In this document: one piece after another, positions 56,414 through 64,000 of the stretch
Position numbering within the stretch: position 1 is the first letter of the stretch
How the letters are laid out: each line of letters starts with the position of its first letter
NCBI RefSeq assembly: GCF_000429505.1
Contig: NZ_AUBZ01000006.1
Span: 89,725-153,724, forward strand
Source of the DNA: Aliagarivorans taiwanensis DSM 22990
Lineage (GTDB): Bacteria; Pseudomonadota; Gammaproteobacteria; Enterobacterales; Celerinatantimonadaceae
DNA: 64,000 nt
Direction of reading: 5' to 3'
Made by a program: the position numbers and the translations under genes
The notes under the pieces: generated by a model
The model's input: the letters and a program-made list of their open reading frames with translations, nothing else
Databases searched by the model: none
What the model was told of the DNA's origin: nothing

Positions 56414-57289
56414 CTAGTTGAGCGCCAGGCAGGCCAGGTAGTCGTCCGCCATTGCTTCAAGAAAGGCGAAATAGCCATCGGCGTTGGCCTCAATCGCCAG
56501 GCCCATCGGGTCGAGCATGCCGATCTGAGCGCCTGTTTCTTCACTCACCCCTCGCAATATCGCCCCATCAAACTGAGGCTCGGCAAAGATACAGTGTGCC
56601 TGCTGCTGGCTGAGCTGCTGGCGGATCCGGCTCAAGGTGCGCGCCCCGGGGCGTTGCTGCGGGTTAATGGTAAATTCCCCTAAGCGGTTCATGCCAAAGT
56701 GGCTTTCGAAATAGCCATAGGCATCGTGGAACACAAAGTAGCCCTTCTCTTGATGCGGGCTGAGCTGTTGCTGTAGTCGCTGTTCGGTAGTGGCCAGGCG
56801 ATCGGAGAACTCGGCCAGTTGGGCGCGACGTAGCTCGGCGTTCTCTGGCTCCAGCTGTATCACTTTCTCGGTGAGGCGCTCAGCTAAACGCTGCATTATC
56901 TCGATATCCAGCCATACATGCGGGTCAAGCTCGTGGTTATGCCCATCATCGTATTGCTGAGCGGCCGCCCGCAGCGTGATGTCGGAGAGTGCCATCACCT
57001 CCAATTGCGGGGTGGGAAAATGATCGAGCGGTTTACCGAGGTAGGGCTCTAACTCTTCACCCACCCAAATAATCAGATCGGCCCGGCGTAGCTTGCGAAT
57101 ATCGGAAGGACGCAAGGCGTAATCGTGGGGCGAGAAGCGTGGGTCCACCAGATAATCTGTGCTGACTTGCTCCTGATAAAGGCTTGTGACCAGTAACTGC
57201 AGTGGTTTTATCGAGGTCAAGATGACCGGTTCAGCACTGGATTGACAAGCAAAAGCGACCAGAAAACAAGTGAATAGCCGTTTTATCAT
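56414..57289 (-). CDS. znuA: Zinc ABC transporter substrate-binding protein ZnuA
   Basis: A 291-residue periplasmic protein with a signal peptide ending around CQSSAEP. Metal-binding residues of the cluster A-1 family are visible: H in FSPHDYALRPSD, H in LDPHVWLD, H in VFHDAYGYFESHFG and the acidic residue in the C-terminal part (FAEPQFD). The His-rich loop of E. coli ZnuA is reduced to DDGHNHELD. The ATG at 57289 is used; a longer frame to 57376 would put 29 extra residues before the signal peptide and run over the Zur-like box. Confidence 0.93.
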   Translation of the reverse strand: MIKRLFTCFLVAFACQSSAEPVILTSIKPLQLLVTSLYQEQVSTDYLVDPRFSPHDYALRPSDIRKLRRADLIIWVGEELEPYLGKPLDHFPTPQLEVMALSDITLRAAAQQYDDGHNHELDPHVWLDIEIMQRLAERLTEKVIQLEPENAELRRAQLAEFSDRLATTEQRLQQQLSPHQEKGYFVFHDAYGYFESHFGMNRLGEFTINPQQRPGARTLSRIRQQLSQQQAHCIFAEPQFDGAILRGVSEETGAQIGMLDPMGLAIEANADGYFAFLEAMADDYLACLALN

Positions 57290-57338
57290 GATGGTGGGGG
57301 CTTCCTCTGGGGTTAAATTTCGCGCTAGTGTAACATTT

Positions 57339-57351
57339 GATATAGAATAAC
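57339..57351. promoter_or_regulatory. Zur-like box between znuA and znuC
   Basis: On the minus strand GTTATTCTATATC matches 10 of 12 fixed positions of the Zur consensus GTTATANTATAAC. It lies between the divergent znuA and znuC genes, where a single site can control both. Confidence 0.65.
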
Positions 57352-57392
57352 GCGCTTTTTTGTAAACCATTCTCATTTAGAAAGGACCGGGA

Positions 57393-58139
57393 TTGGCAAC
57401 CTTACTCTCACTCTCTGAGGTCAGCCTCAGCTTTGATCAGCGGCGGGTGTTGGACAACATCTCGCTGGAACTGAATCAGGGCGAAATCACTACCTTAATT
57501 GGCCCTAATGGCGCAGGCAAGAGCACCTTGGTGAAGGTGATCTTAGGCTTACTGAACGCCGATTCTGGTGTGATTACCCGCGCGCCCAAGCTAAAGATAG
57601 GCTATGTCCCGCAGAAGATCGCATGGGACGAAGGCATGCCGTTAACTGCCGAGCGCTTCCTGCGACTGGCTAACAATGGCGCCAAAGCCAAGCTGCGCGA
57701 GGTGGTTAACCTACTGGCCATCGATGGCCTACTCAAGCGCCAGATGGCGCGGCTATCCGGCGGTGAGATGCAGCGGGTTCTGTTGGCGCGGGCACTGCTG
57801 CGCGAGCCGCAGCTCCTAGTGTTGGATGAGCCGGTTCAAGGGGTTGATATCAGTGGCCAGGTGGAGCTCTATCAGCTGATTACCGAGCTCACCGCCAAGA
57901 TGAATTTTGCGGTACTGCTGGTTTCCCATGACTTGCACTTAGTGATGGCCGGTACCGACCAAGTGATCTGTTTGAATCATCATATCTGTTGTAAAGGCGC
58001 GCCAGAGAGTGTCGCCAAGCACCCCGAGTTCGCTCGCCTGTTCGCCCAAAATGAGCAGCAGCAGTTGGCGGTATACACCCATCACCATCAGTGCGATGAC
58101 CACGATCATCGGGTAGACCAAGGCGAAGATGATGATTGA
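57393..58139 (+). CDS. znuC: Zinc ABC transporter ATPase ZnuC
   Basis: A 248-residue ATPase with Walker [14 protein letters not shown], signature [15 protein letters not shown], Walker [13 protein letters not shown] and switch His in VSHDLHLV. The C-terminus is His/Asp-rich ([10 protein letters not shown]), a metal-sensing or storage feature common in ZnuC. Start is TTG at 57393 with AAAGGA 7 bases upstream. It overlaps znuB by 11 bases. Confidence 0.95.
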   Translation: MATLLSLSEVSLSFDQRRVLDNISLELNQGEITTLIGPNGAGKSTLVKVILGLLNADSGVITRAPKLKIGYVPQKIAWDEGMPLTAERFLRLANNGAKAKLREVVNLLAIDGLLKRQMARLSGGEMQRVLLARALLREPQLLVLDEPVQGVDISGQVELYQLITELTAKMNFAVLLVSHDLHLVMAGTDQVICLNHHICCKGAPESVAKHPEFARLFAQNEQQQLAVYTHHHQCDDHDHRVDQGEDDD

Positions 58140-58923
58140 TAGCTTTTTGATCAATGCACTGTTGGCCGGGCTTGGTATTGCGGTGGTCGCTGGCCCGCTG
58201 GGTTCATTTGTGGTGTGGCGCCGCTTGGCCTATTTTGGCGATACCTTGGCCCACGCCTCACTGCTCGGCATTGCCCTTGGCCTGTGGTGGCAGATTAACC
58301 TGACCTTGGCGGTGGTTCTCAGTGGCGCCTTGCTCTCCTTGGTGTTGCTGAGCCTGCAGCGCCACAAACAGCTGGCCAGTGATACCTTGCTGGGGATTAT
58401 GGCCCACTCGGCCCTCTCCTTTGGCTTGGTGGTAGTGGCGCTGATGGACAACGTTCGGGTCGACCTGATGGCCTACCTGTTTGGCGATCTGTTATCGGTG
58501 ACCCATGCCGATCTGTGGTGGATCTGGGGCGGCGGCGCGGTGGTGCTCGCCATCTTGGCCAGTCAATGGAACAACTTGTTATCGGCGACGGTGAACGAGC
58601 AGTTAGCGGCAGCCGAAGGGGTTAAGGTCGAGGCCTTGCGCGCCTTGCTGTTGTTGCTATTGGCGCTGGTGATTGCCATCGCCATGAAGATTGTGGGCGT
58701 GTTGATTATCAGCTCGCTGTTGTTGATTCCCGCAGCTACCGCTCGCCGCTTGGCCCACTCGCCCGAGCAGATGGCCGGTTTGGCAGTACTGTTTGGCGGT
58801 TTTGCTGTGTTACTTGGCTTAAGCCTGTCTTGGTACCAAGACACGCCGGCCGGGCCGTCGGTTGTGGTTGCCGCTGCGACACAATTCATCTTGGTGCACA
58901 CACTTATCAGAGGGAAAGCATAG
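58129..58923 (+). CDS. znuB: Zinc ABC transporter permease ZnuB
   Basis: A 264-residue membrane protein with about eight hydrophobic helices of the ABC-3 permease family. Typical segments are [43 protein letters not shown] and [21 protein letters not shown]. It forms the zinc channel for ZnuC and ZnuA. It overlaps both znuC and tsaC, so znuCB-tsaC may be one transcript. Confidence 0.95.
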   Translation: MMIDSFLINALLAGLGIAVVAGPLGSFVVWRRLAYFGDTLAHASLLGIALGLWWQINLTLAVVLSGALLSLVLLSLQRHKQLASDTLLGIMAHSALSFGLVVVALMDNVRVDLMAYLFGDLLSVTHADLWWIWGGGAVVLAILASQWNNLLSATVNEQLAAAEGVKVEALRALLLLLLALVIAIAMKIVGVLIISSLLLIPAATARRLAHSPEQMAGLAVLFGGFAVLLGLSLSWYQDTPAGPSVVVAAATQFILVHTLIRGKA

Positions 58924-59486
58924 TGGTAGCAAAAGTAACTCAAGACCTAAGCGCGATTGCTGCTGCCGTTGAGCAGGGCGAAGTTATCGCCTATCCCACC
59001 GAGGCGGTATTCGGCCTTGGCTGCGACCCGCGCGATCAGCAAGCAGTGGAGACCATCCTCGCCATCAAATCTCGCCCGGTGGAAAAAGGCATGATCCTGA
59101 TTGCCGGTAACACCAAGCAGCTAGAAGGCTTGGTGGATTTCTCTAAGCTTGATGCCCAAGCGATGCGCCGTTTGACCAGTAAACCGGAGCAACCCACCAC
59201 CTGGGTGGTGCCGGCAGGGCCTGAGCTACCTAAATGGATCTGTGGCCAGTTTGATACGGTGGCGGTGCGTCTGACTCGCCATCCCGGGGTTTGCCAGTTG
59301 TGTGGCATCTTGGAGACGGCCATTGTTTCGACATCGGCTAACTACAGCGGTGAAGAGCCCGCCAGAACCGCCAGCGAAGCGGCCTGTTTGGATGGGGTGC
59401 ACTGGGTATGGGATGCGCCACTGGGAGGCGCCAACCAACCTAGCCAGATCAAAGATATCTTCTCCGGGAAACTTTTTCGGGCCTAA
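58923..59486 (+). CDS. tsaC: Threonylcarbamoyl-AMP synthase TsaC (YrdC/RimN)
   Basis: A 187-residue enzyme making threonylcarbamoyl-AMP for the t6A37 tRNA modification. VIAYPTEAVFGLGCDP, IKSRPVEKGMILIAG, VAVRLTRHPGVCQLC and IVSTSANYSGEEPARTASEA match the family. The WPGP motif of E. coli is replaced here by KPEQP, an odd detail within an otherwise normal protein. The GTG at 58923 (after AGAGGGAAAG) overlaps the znuB stop by one base; a longer frame from 58830 lies inside znuB. Confidence 0.93.
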   Translation: MVAKVTQDLSAIAAAVEQGEVIAYPTEAVFGLGCDPRDQQAVETILAIKSRPVEKGMILIAGNTKQLEGLVDFSKLDAQAMRRLTSKPEQPTTWVVPAGPELPKWICGQFDTVAVRLTRHPGVCQLCGILETAIVSTSANYSGEEPARTASEAACLDGVHWVWDAPLGGANQPSQIKDIFSGKLFRA

Positions 59487-59493
59487 GCGTTAA

Positions 59494-60444
<951 letters not shown>

Positions 60445-60493
60445 CTCACTGAATTGTAACAAAAAATTCTAAAAACAACGGCTTGGATACTGG

Positions 60494-60538
60494 CCAAAGA
60501 TTTTTTAAGTTATCAACTTGCCGAGTGGCAATCTTTGG
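60494..60538. repeat. Inverted repeat upstream of maoP
   Basis: Arms CCAAAGATT (60494-60502) and AATCTTTGG (60530-60538) are perfectly inverted, with a smaller AAGTT-ATC-AACTT hairpin between. It lies about 57 bases before the maoP start and could be an operator, a leader hairpin or a DNA site. Confidence 0.6.
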
Positions 60539-60594
60539 ATTAAATATTTACTAGTCACTGGCTAGCCCTGTATTCAACCGTTGAGCTAAACACT

Positions 60595-60975
60595 ATGAGC
60601 ACATCGTTTATTGCTAAGCGCCGTTTCTATGATGATAAGCATTTTCGTCGTGGGTTCTCCCGCAGCGGTGCCTTTACCATCAAAGAAGCCGATATCTTGG
60701 AACGTAGCGGATATGCCTTCAAAGAGCTGGATGAAGCCCAGCGCGATCCCATCGATGAGATTGAGCAGATCTTTATTAGCGTCTGTCGTGGCGAGCGAGA
60801 GCCTAGTTCTACCGAAGAAAAGGTTTGGCTGAAGTATAAAAAGCTAACCGGCAGGAAAAGCTTCCATGGCCTGGTGTCCACGCCGAAGAATGCGCCCGCG
60901 GCCGACGACACCAGCACCAGCGACGATAGTGCGGACGATGTCGACAGCAACGATCTGGTGGTTGACGACGACTAG
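60595..60975 (+). CDS. maoP: MaoP / DUF413 (YifE) Ori-macrodomain protein
   Basis: A 126-residue protein. The DUF413 core, RRFYDDKHFRRGFSRSGAFTIKEADILERSGYAFKEL, is intact, followed by EKVWLKYKKLTGRK. The C-terminus is an acidic Asp/Ser tail (TSTSDDSADDVDSND). In E. coli MaoP acts with the maoS site to organise the Ori macrodomain, which fits the origin-proximal gene content here. I cannot identify a maoS-like site with confidence. Confidence 0.88.
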   Translation: MSTSFIAKRRFYDDKHFRRGFSRSGAFTIKEADILERSGYAFKELDEAQRDPIDEIEQIFISVCRGEREPSSTEEKVWLKYKKLTGRKSFHGLVSTPKNAPAADDTSTSDDSADDVDSNDLVVDDD

Positions 60976-61066
60976 CTACCTACATGGGTAGGCTTTCGAT
61001 AACGTAGCAGCGCTGCCCGTGGCTTGGTAAGCTAGGGGCCCTTTTAAACGTGTCATTAGGTTTGTG

Positions 61067-61885
61067 ATGGATCGCTACGCTGTTTTCGGAAATCCGGTTA
61101 CCCACTCAAAATCCCCATTTATTCATACCCTGTTTGCTCGGCAAACGCAGCAGCAGCTGGAGTACAGCGCGATTGAAGCGCCAGTAGATGGCTTTGAGCA
61201 GGCACTCAGCGAGTTCTTAGAAAACGGTGGTAAAGGCTGCAATATCACCGCCCCATTTAAAGAAGACGCTTACCGTATGGCGCAGCAACATAGCGAGCGC
61301 GCCAAACTCGCCGGGGCCGTGAACACCCTAAAGCTGACCGATGACGGTGTGTTGTTTGGAGATACCACCGATGGCGCGGGCTTGGTCAGTGACCTGCAAT
61401 CGCAGTTTGGGTGTCTTGAAGGCAAGCGTCTTTTGTTGCTAGGAGCAGGTGGCGCGGCACGTGGTGCGATCCAATCGCTGTTGGAGTGTGGCCCAGAGAG
61501 CCTGACCATTGCTAATCGCACCGTGTCCAAGGCTGAGCAACTGGCGGAGATCTTTGCCCCGTTCGGCGCAGTCAAGGCCTGCGGCTTCGCTGAGGCACAA
61601 GACGATTACCAGCTGATCATTAACTCAACCTCGGCTGGCTTTAGTGGCCAGTTACCAGCCATCTCCCCTGAGTTAATAAAAGCCGACACTTGGGTATACG
61701 ACATGATGTATGCCAACCAAACCACCCCGTTTAATGCCTGGGCCAAACAGCAAGGTGCTAATCAGGTCGTTGATGGTTTGGGGATGCTGGTGGGTCAGGC
61801 TGCCGAGAGCTTTGCCATCTGGCGCGGGATCCGCCCCGGTGCCCGTCAGGTTCTGCGCGAGTTGCGTCGTAACCTTAGCGCTTAG
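61067..61885 (+). CDS. aroE: Shikimate dehydrogenase (NADP-dependent)
   Basis: A 272-residue enzyme reducing 3-dehydroshikimate in the aromatic amino acid pathway. The shikimate site is [13 protein letters not shown] with the catalytic lysine in [19 protein letters not shown] follows, and the NADP loop is [12 protein letters not shown] with [10 protein letters not shown]. The ATG at 61067 is preferred over a GTG one codon upstream. A dispersed repeat hairpin lies after the stop. Confidence 0.95.
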   Translation: MDRYAVFGNPVTHSKSPFIHTLFARQTQQQLEYSAIEAPVDGFEQALSEFLENGGKGCNITAPFKEDAYRMAQQHSERAKLAGAVNTLKLTDDGVLFGDTTDGAGLVSDLQSQFGCLEGKRLLLLGAGGAARGAIQSLLECGPESLTIANRTVSKAEQLAEIFAPFGAVKACGFAEAQDDYQLIINSTSAGFSGQLPAISPELIKADTWVYDMMYANQTTPFNAWAKQQGANQVVDGLGMLVGQAAESFAIWRGIRPGARQVLRELRRNLSA

Positions 61886-61891
61886 GATTGA

Positions 61892-61924
61892 TACCCGAAC
61901 AAGCATCTTGAGGTTGTTTGGGTA
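61892..61924. repeat. Hairpin copy of the dispersed motif after aroE
   Basis: Stem TACCCGAACAA / TTGTTTGGGTA (one G-T pair) around the loop GCATCTTGAGG. The GAACAAGCATCTT-AGG-GGGTA series matches the right arm of the element at 15024-15106. It lies between convergent aroE and elaA and may end transcription of both, though no T-run follows. Confidence 0.75.
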
Positions 61925-61930
61925 GATCGC

Positions 61931-62407
61931 TCAGGCACCACTTGCCGGGCGTCGCATCCCGTGGTGAGGGATACCGTCTTCCAGGTAGCCTTCCCCAAAG
62001 GCGACAAAGCCAAAGCGCTGGTAGAAGCCTTGTAGGTGCGACTGGGCTGAGATGACGATGGCGCTATCTGGCCATTGCTGATCGCAGTAATCCACCGCCT
62101 GTTGCATCAGTTGGCTACCCAAGCGCAAGCGGCGCTGGCTACTATCGGTTACCACCCGGCCTATCTTTACCGCGCCCTGCTGCTCCCCATTTTGGGAGGG
62201 GGCGAAGATCCGCGCATAGGCGAGCAGCTGTTGCTGTTGCCAGCCGCTAAGGTGAATGGCGTGTAGGTCCTGTCCATCGGCATCTTGGTAGGGGCAGTCC
62301 TGCTCGACCACAAACACCGCCTCCCTGAGCATCATTATCTGATACAGCTCATGGGTAGAGAGTTCATCAAAACCTTGTTGTTGCCACTCAATCTGTTGCT
62401 GGTCCAC
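61931..62407 (-). CDS. elaA: GNAT family N-acetyltransferase ElaA
   Basis: A 158-residue acetyltransferase of the GNAT fold. The ElaA start region (ELYQIMMLREAVFVVEQDCPYQDADGQDL) and the acetyl-CoA-binding RRLRLGSQLMQQAV are visible, with GFYQRFGFVAFGEGYLEDGIPHHGM near the end. The GTG at 62407 is 5 bases after AAGGAG; a GTG at 62413 touches the SD itself and is therefore unlikely. Its substrate is unknown. Confidence 0.88.
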   Translation of the reverse strand: MDQQQIEWQQQGFDELSTHELYQIMMLREAVFVVEQDCPYQDADGQDLHAIHLSGWQQQQLLAYARIFAPSQNGEQQGAVKIGRVVTDSSQRRLRLGSQLMQQAVDYCDQQWPDSAIVISAQSHLQGFYQRFGFVAFGEGYLEDGIPHHGMRRPASGA

Positions 62408-62527
62408 TTGCACTCCTTATTAAAGCCGCACACAATTTGCCTGTACCTGAGTGGATAACTCAGGGTTTTTCTCAGCCTCATGTTAGAGGCCGCGCAGTTC
62501 AGTTCAAGTAAAAAGGCGGAAGCGAGT

Positions 62528-62788
62528 ATGAATCAAGGGATTATCATCAGCGATGACCAACATTGGCAGCCAGTTGAACAGCGAATTGAATTCAGCGCGC
62601 AGGTGGGCGGAGCCAAGGTCCAATGTGCTGTGCGCAAGGCAACCCTGGAACATATGGTTGGCCTACCGCTTAATGATGAGGCAACCCTGCTCGAGGCATA
62701 CCACAGTGTACAGTTCGATATTGAGGACTTGATCGAGCAGCGTATCGACGCCGAAGATTACGATACCTCCGGCGCGGTGGTGCTGTAG
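62528..62788 (+). CDS. DUF1488 family protein
   Basis: An 86-residue soluble protein with the DUF1488 pattern: DDQHW near the start, IEFSAQVGGAKVQCAVRKATLEHM in the middle and a C-terminal helix (HSVQFDIEDLIEQRID). The ATG at 62528 gives the family length, with GGAAGCGAG upstream; an ATG at 62480 would add 16 unrelated residues. Function unknown; it lies beside yrdA as in several relatives. Confidence 0.85.
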   Translation: MNQGIIISDDQHWQPVEQRIEFSAQVGGAKVQCAVRKATLEHMVGLPLNDEATLLEAYHSVQFDIEDLIEQRIDAEDYDTSGAVVL

Positions 62789-62822
62789 GCTAAGCACCAA
62801 CAGTCACGCTTAGCGCGGCAGG

Positions 62823-63359
62823 TTAACCGTGCTCTTGTTTATACTCATTCTTGTGTTTTACGTAGTTGGCGGCAGATGCGGGTAGAAAGGCGCGCTCTTT
62901 ATCACTGAGTGGGCGCGCGGCCTTTACCGGGCTACCTATATAGAGAAAGCCTGATTGCAGAACCTTGTTGGGCGGCACTAAGCTACCAGCGCCAATGATC
63001 ACATCGTCTTCAACGACCGCGCCATCGAGAATGATGGCACCCATACCGACTAATACCCGATTGCCGATCTGGCAGCCATGCAGCATCGCCTTATGACCCA
63101 CGGTGACGTCTTCACCAATAATAAGCGGATAACCCTCGGGGTTGCCTTCGCTGGTACGGGTGACGTGCAGCACTGAACCGTCTTGGATATTAGTGCGGGC
63201 ACCGATACGGATACGGTTTACATCACCGCGCGCGGCAACTAATGGCCAAATGCTAACGTCGTCGGCTAGTTTAACGTCGCCGTAGAGTACGGCGCTGTCA
63301 TCGGCCCACGCGCTGTCGGCCAGTTCGGGTAAGATTCCTTGATAAGTCTTGATGCTCAT
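62823..63359 (-). CDS. yrdA: Gamma-class carbonic anhydrase-like protein YrdA
   Basis: A 178-residue left-handed beta-helix protein with hexapeptide repeats (ADDVSIWPLVAARGDVNRIRIG, IGEDVTVGHKAMLHGCQIGNRVLVGMGAIILDGAVVEDDVIIGAGS). The three metal histidines are visible in VLHVTRTS, VGHKAML and LHGCQ, but the catalytic glutamate loop of the archaeal enzyme is missing, as in other YrdA proteins. The ATG at 63359 has GGGAG 5 bases upstream. Activity as carbonic anhydrase is uncertain. Confidence 0.93.
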   Translation of the reverse strand: MSIKTYQGILPELADSAWADDSAVLYGDVKLADDVSIWPLVAARGDVNRIRIGARTNIQDGSVLHVTRTSEGNPEGYPLIIGEDVTVGHKAMLHGCQIGNRVLVGMGAIILDGAVVEDDVIIGAGSLVPPNKVLQSGFLYIGSPVKAARPLSDKERAFLPASAANYVKHKNEYKQEHG

Positions 63360-63566
63360 GCATGCTCCCTGATTACTATGAGGCATAGCTGTAATAGCTA
63401 GAGTCTCTATTTATCGCACAACTAGATTGTCGCTCAATTATTGCGCGGCTGGGCGGAAAAGTATATTGAGCGCGACCAAAGTCGCATGATAAATAGCCAC
63501 TTTTAGGGTGTTTCGCCTGAATAGTGTACGAACGGATTCTTTTTTCATATTTTCTTCAAAAAAGCC

Positions 63567-63594
63567 TTGCGCAAAATCCTCGGCTCCCTATAAT
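63567..63594 (+). promoter_or_regulatory. rrn promoter P1
   Basis: TTGCGC at 63567-63572 and TATAAT at 63589-63594 with a 16-base spacer, followed by a GCGCC discriminator typical of growth-rate-controlled rRNA promoters. An A/T-rich UP-like stretch (63541-63563) precedes it. Confidence 0.8.
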
Positions 63595-63705
63595 GCGCCA
63601 CCACTGACACGGCACGGCGCAACAGGGTTTGCGGTGGAAGCGGGTCAGGGTTGAGAGGCTGGAAACAGCGCTCGCAACCACCGGTCAAAAACTTCAAAAA
63701 AGGGC

Positions 63706-63733
63706 TTGACTGGGAATGAGGAAAGCGTAGAAT
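63706..63733 (+). promoter_or_regulatory. rrn promoter P2
   Basis: TTGACT at 63706-63711 and TAGAAT at 63728-63733 with a 16-base spacer and GCGCAC discriminator. Confidence 0.8.
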
Positions 63734-63762
63734 GCGCACCTCGCTTCGGTAACGAAGCAACG

Positions 63763-63773
63763 TTCTTTAACAA
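63763..63773 (+). promoter_or_regulatory. rrn boxA antitermination element
   Basis: TTCTTTAACAA matches the boxA core (TGCTCTTTAACA) and is followed by the leader CAATCTGTGTGGGCACTC known from rrn operons. NusB/S10 bind it to prevent early termination. Confidence 0.85.
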
Positions 63774-63888
63774 GTTATCAAGCAATCTGTGTGGGCACTC
63801 ACGAGATGTGAAGCGACAAAAAATTCGCTTCAAATTGTCCTGAGTGAACACTACGTTAATTCAGTGATTTATTTGAGCAAACAACTTT

Positions 63889-64000
63889 TATTTGAAGAGT
63901 TTGATCATGGCTCAGATTGAACGCTGGCGGCAGGCTTAACACATGCAAGTCGAGCGGAAACGACAGTAACAATCCTTCGGGTGCGTTATTGGGCGTCGAG
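63889..64000 (+). rRNA. rrs: 16S ribosomal RNA, 5' end (truncated by window edge)
   Basis: TTGAAGAGTTTGATCATGGC and the following GCTCAGATTGAACGCTGGCG, then ACACATGCAAGTCGAGCGG, are the universal bacterial 16S start. About 112 bases are visible, up to the V1 loop. The 5' end is placed by alignment with the E. coli rrs start and may be off by a few bases. Confidence 0.97.

Larger units (their letters stand above)
63360..63888. other. yrdA-rrn intergenic region with ribosomal leader
   Basis: No protein gene. It holds two tandem rrn promoters, a small GCTTCGGTAACGAAGC-type hairpin, boxA and the RNase III leader sequence before the 16S gene. Confidence 0.85.

Overview
This window is chromosomal core DNA of a gammaproteobacterium. 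Most genes are complete, typical in length and packed in short operons. The gene order hemX-hemY / hemD-hemC / cyaA / cyaY / lptM-lysA-dapF-DUF484-xerC-yigB / uvrD, then polA-spf-engB and yihI-DUF2489-hemN, is the order found on the origin-proximal side of Escherichia coli and its relatives. The zrg-type zinc locus, cytochrome c4, DUF3299 and DUF2489 genes, and an rrn operon beside yrdA/aroE/hemF, fit the Alteromonadales/Vibrionales/Aeromonadales side better than Enterobacterales. GC content looks like the mid-50s percent. A Ferrimonas- or Shewanella-like marine organism is my guess; the sequence alone does not settle the genus.

Layout. 1-2.2 kb: end of a cheV gene, a periplasmic binding-protein-like gene and a DUF2797 gene. 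2.3-5.7 kb: a zinc-uptake operon of the zrg type (His-rich protein, ABC ATPase, permease, DUF3299). 5.8-9.4 kb: a GalR-like repressor with two operators, hemB and a membrane-anchored unknown. 9.4-13.5 kb: purEK, another binding-protein-like gene and gppA. 13.5-20.4 kb: rhlB, trxA, rho, an exported unknown, ubiD, a small ferredoxin and fre. 20.4-24.4 kb: hemCDXY on the minus strand, divergent from cyaA. 27-32 kb: cyaY and the lptM-lysA-dapF-DUF484-xerC-yigB operon. 32-37 kb: a PEP-CTERM-like protein, a divergent benE/sutR pair with two identical palindromic operators, a small unknown and a cytoplasmic-looking 5'-nucleotidase. 37-47 kb: uvrD with an SOS box, rarD, a possible AbiTii-like gene, anmK-murQ, recQ and selO plus an overlapping small gene. 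47-56 kb: polA, Spot 42 RNA and a candidate second small RNA, engB, cytochrome c4, an exported unknown, a methyltransferase and yihI-DUF2489-hemN. 56-63 kb: znuA / znuCB with a Zur-like box, tsaC-hemF, maoP, aroE, elaA, DUF1488 and yrdA. 63.4-64 kb: tandem rrn promoters, boxA and the 5' end of a 16S rRNA cut by the window edge.

Two themes recur. Heme synthesis is represented by hemB, hemC, hemD, hemX, hemY and both coproporphyrinogen oxidases (hemF, oxygen-dependent; hemN, oxygen-independent). Zinc supply is represented by two separate uptake systems (zrg-type and znuABC), while HemB is of the type that lacks the active-site zinc cysteines. I found no insertion sequences, prophage, CRISPR array or tRNA genes. 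The least explained material is non-coding: a second terminator-bounded RNA candidate after spf, paired palindromic operators, a dispersed inverted-repeat family, and DnaA boxes before polA.
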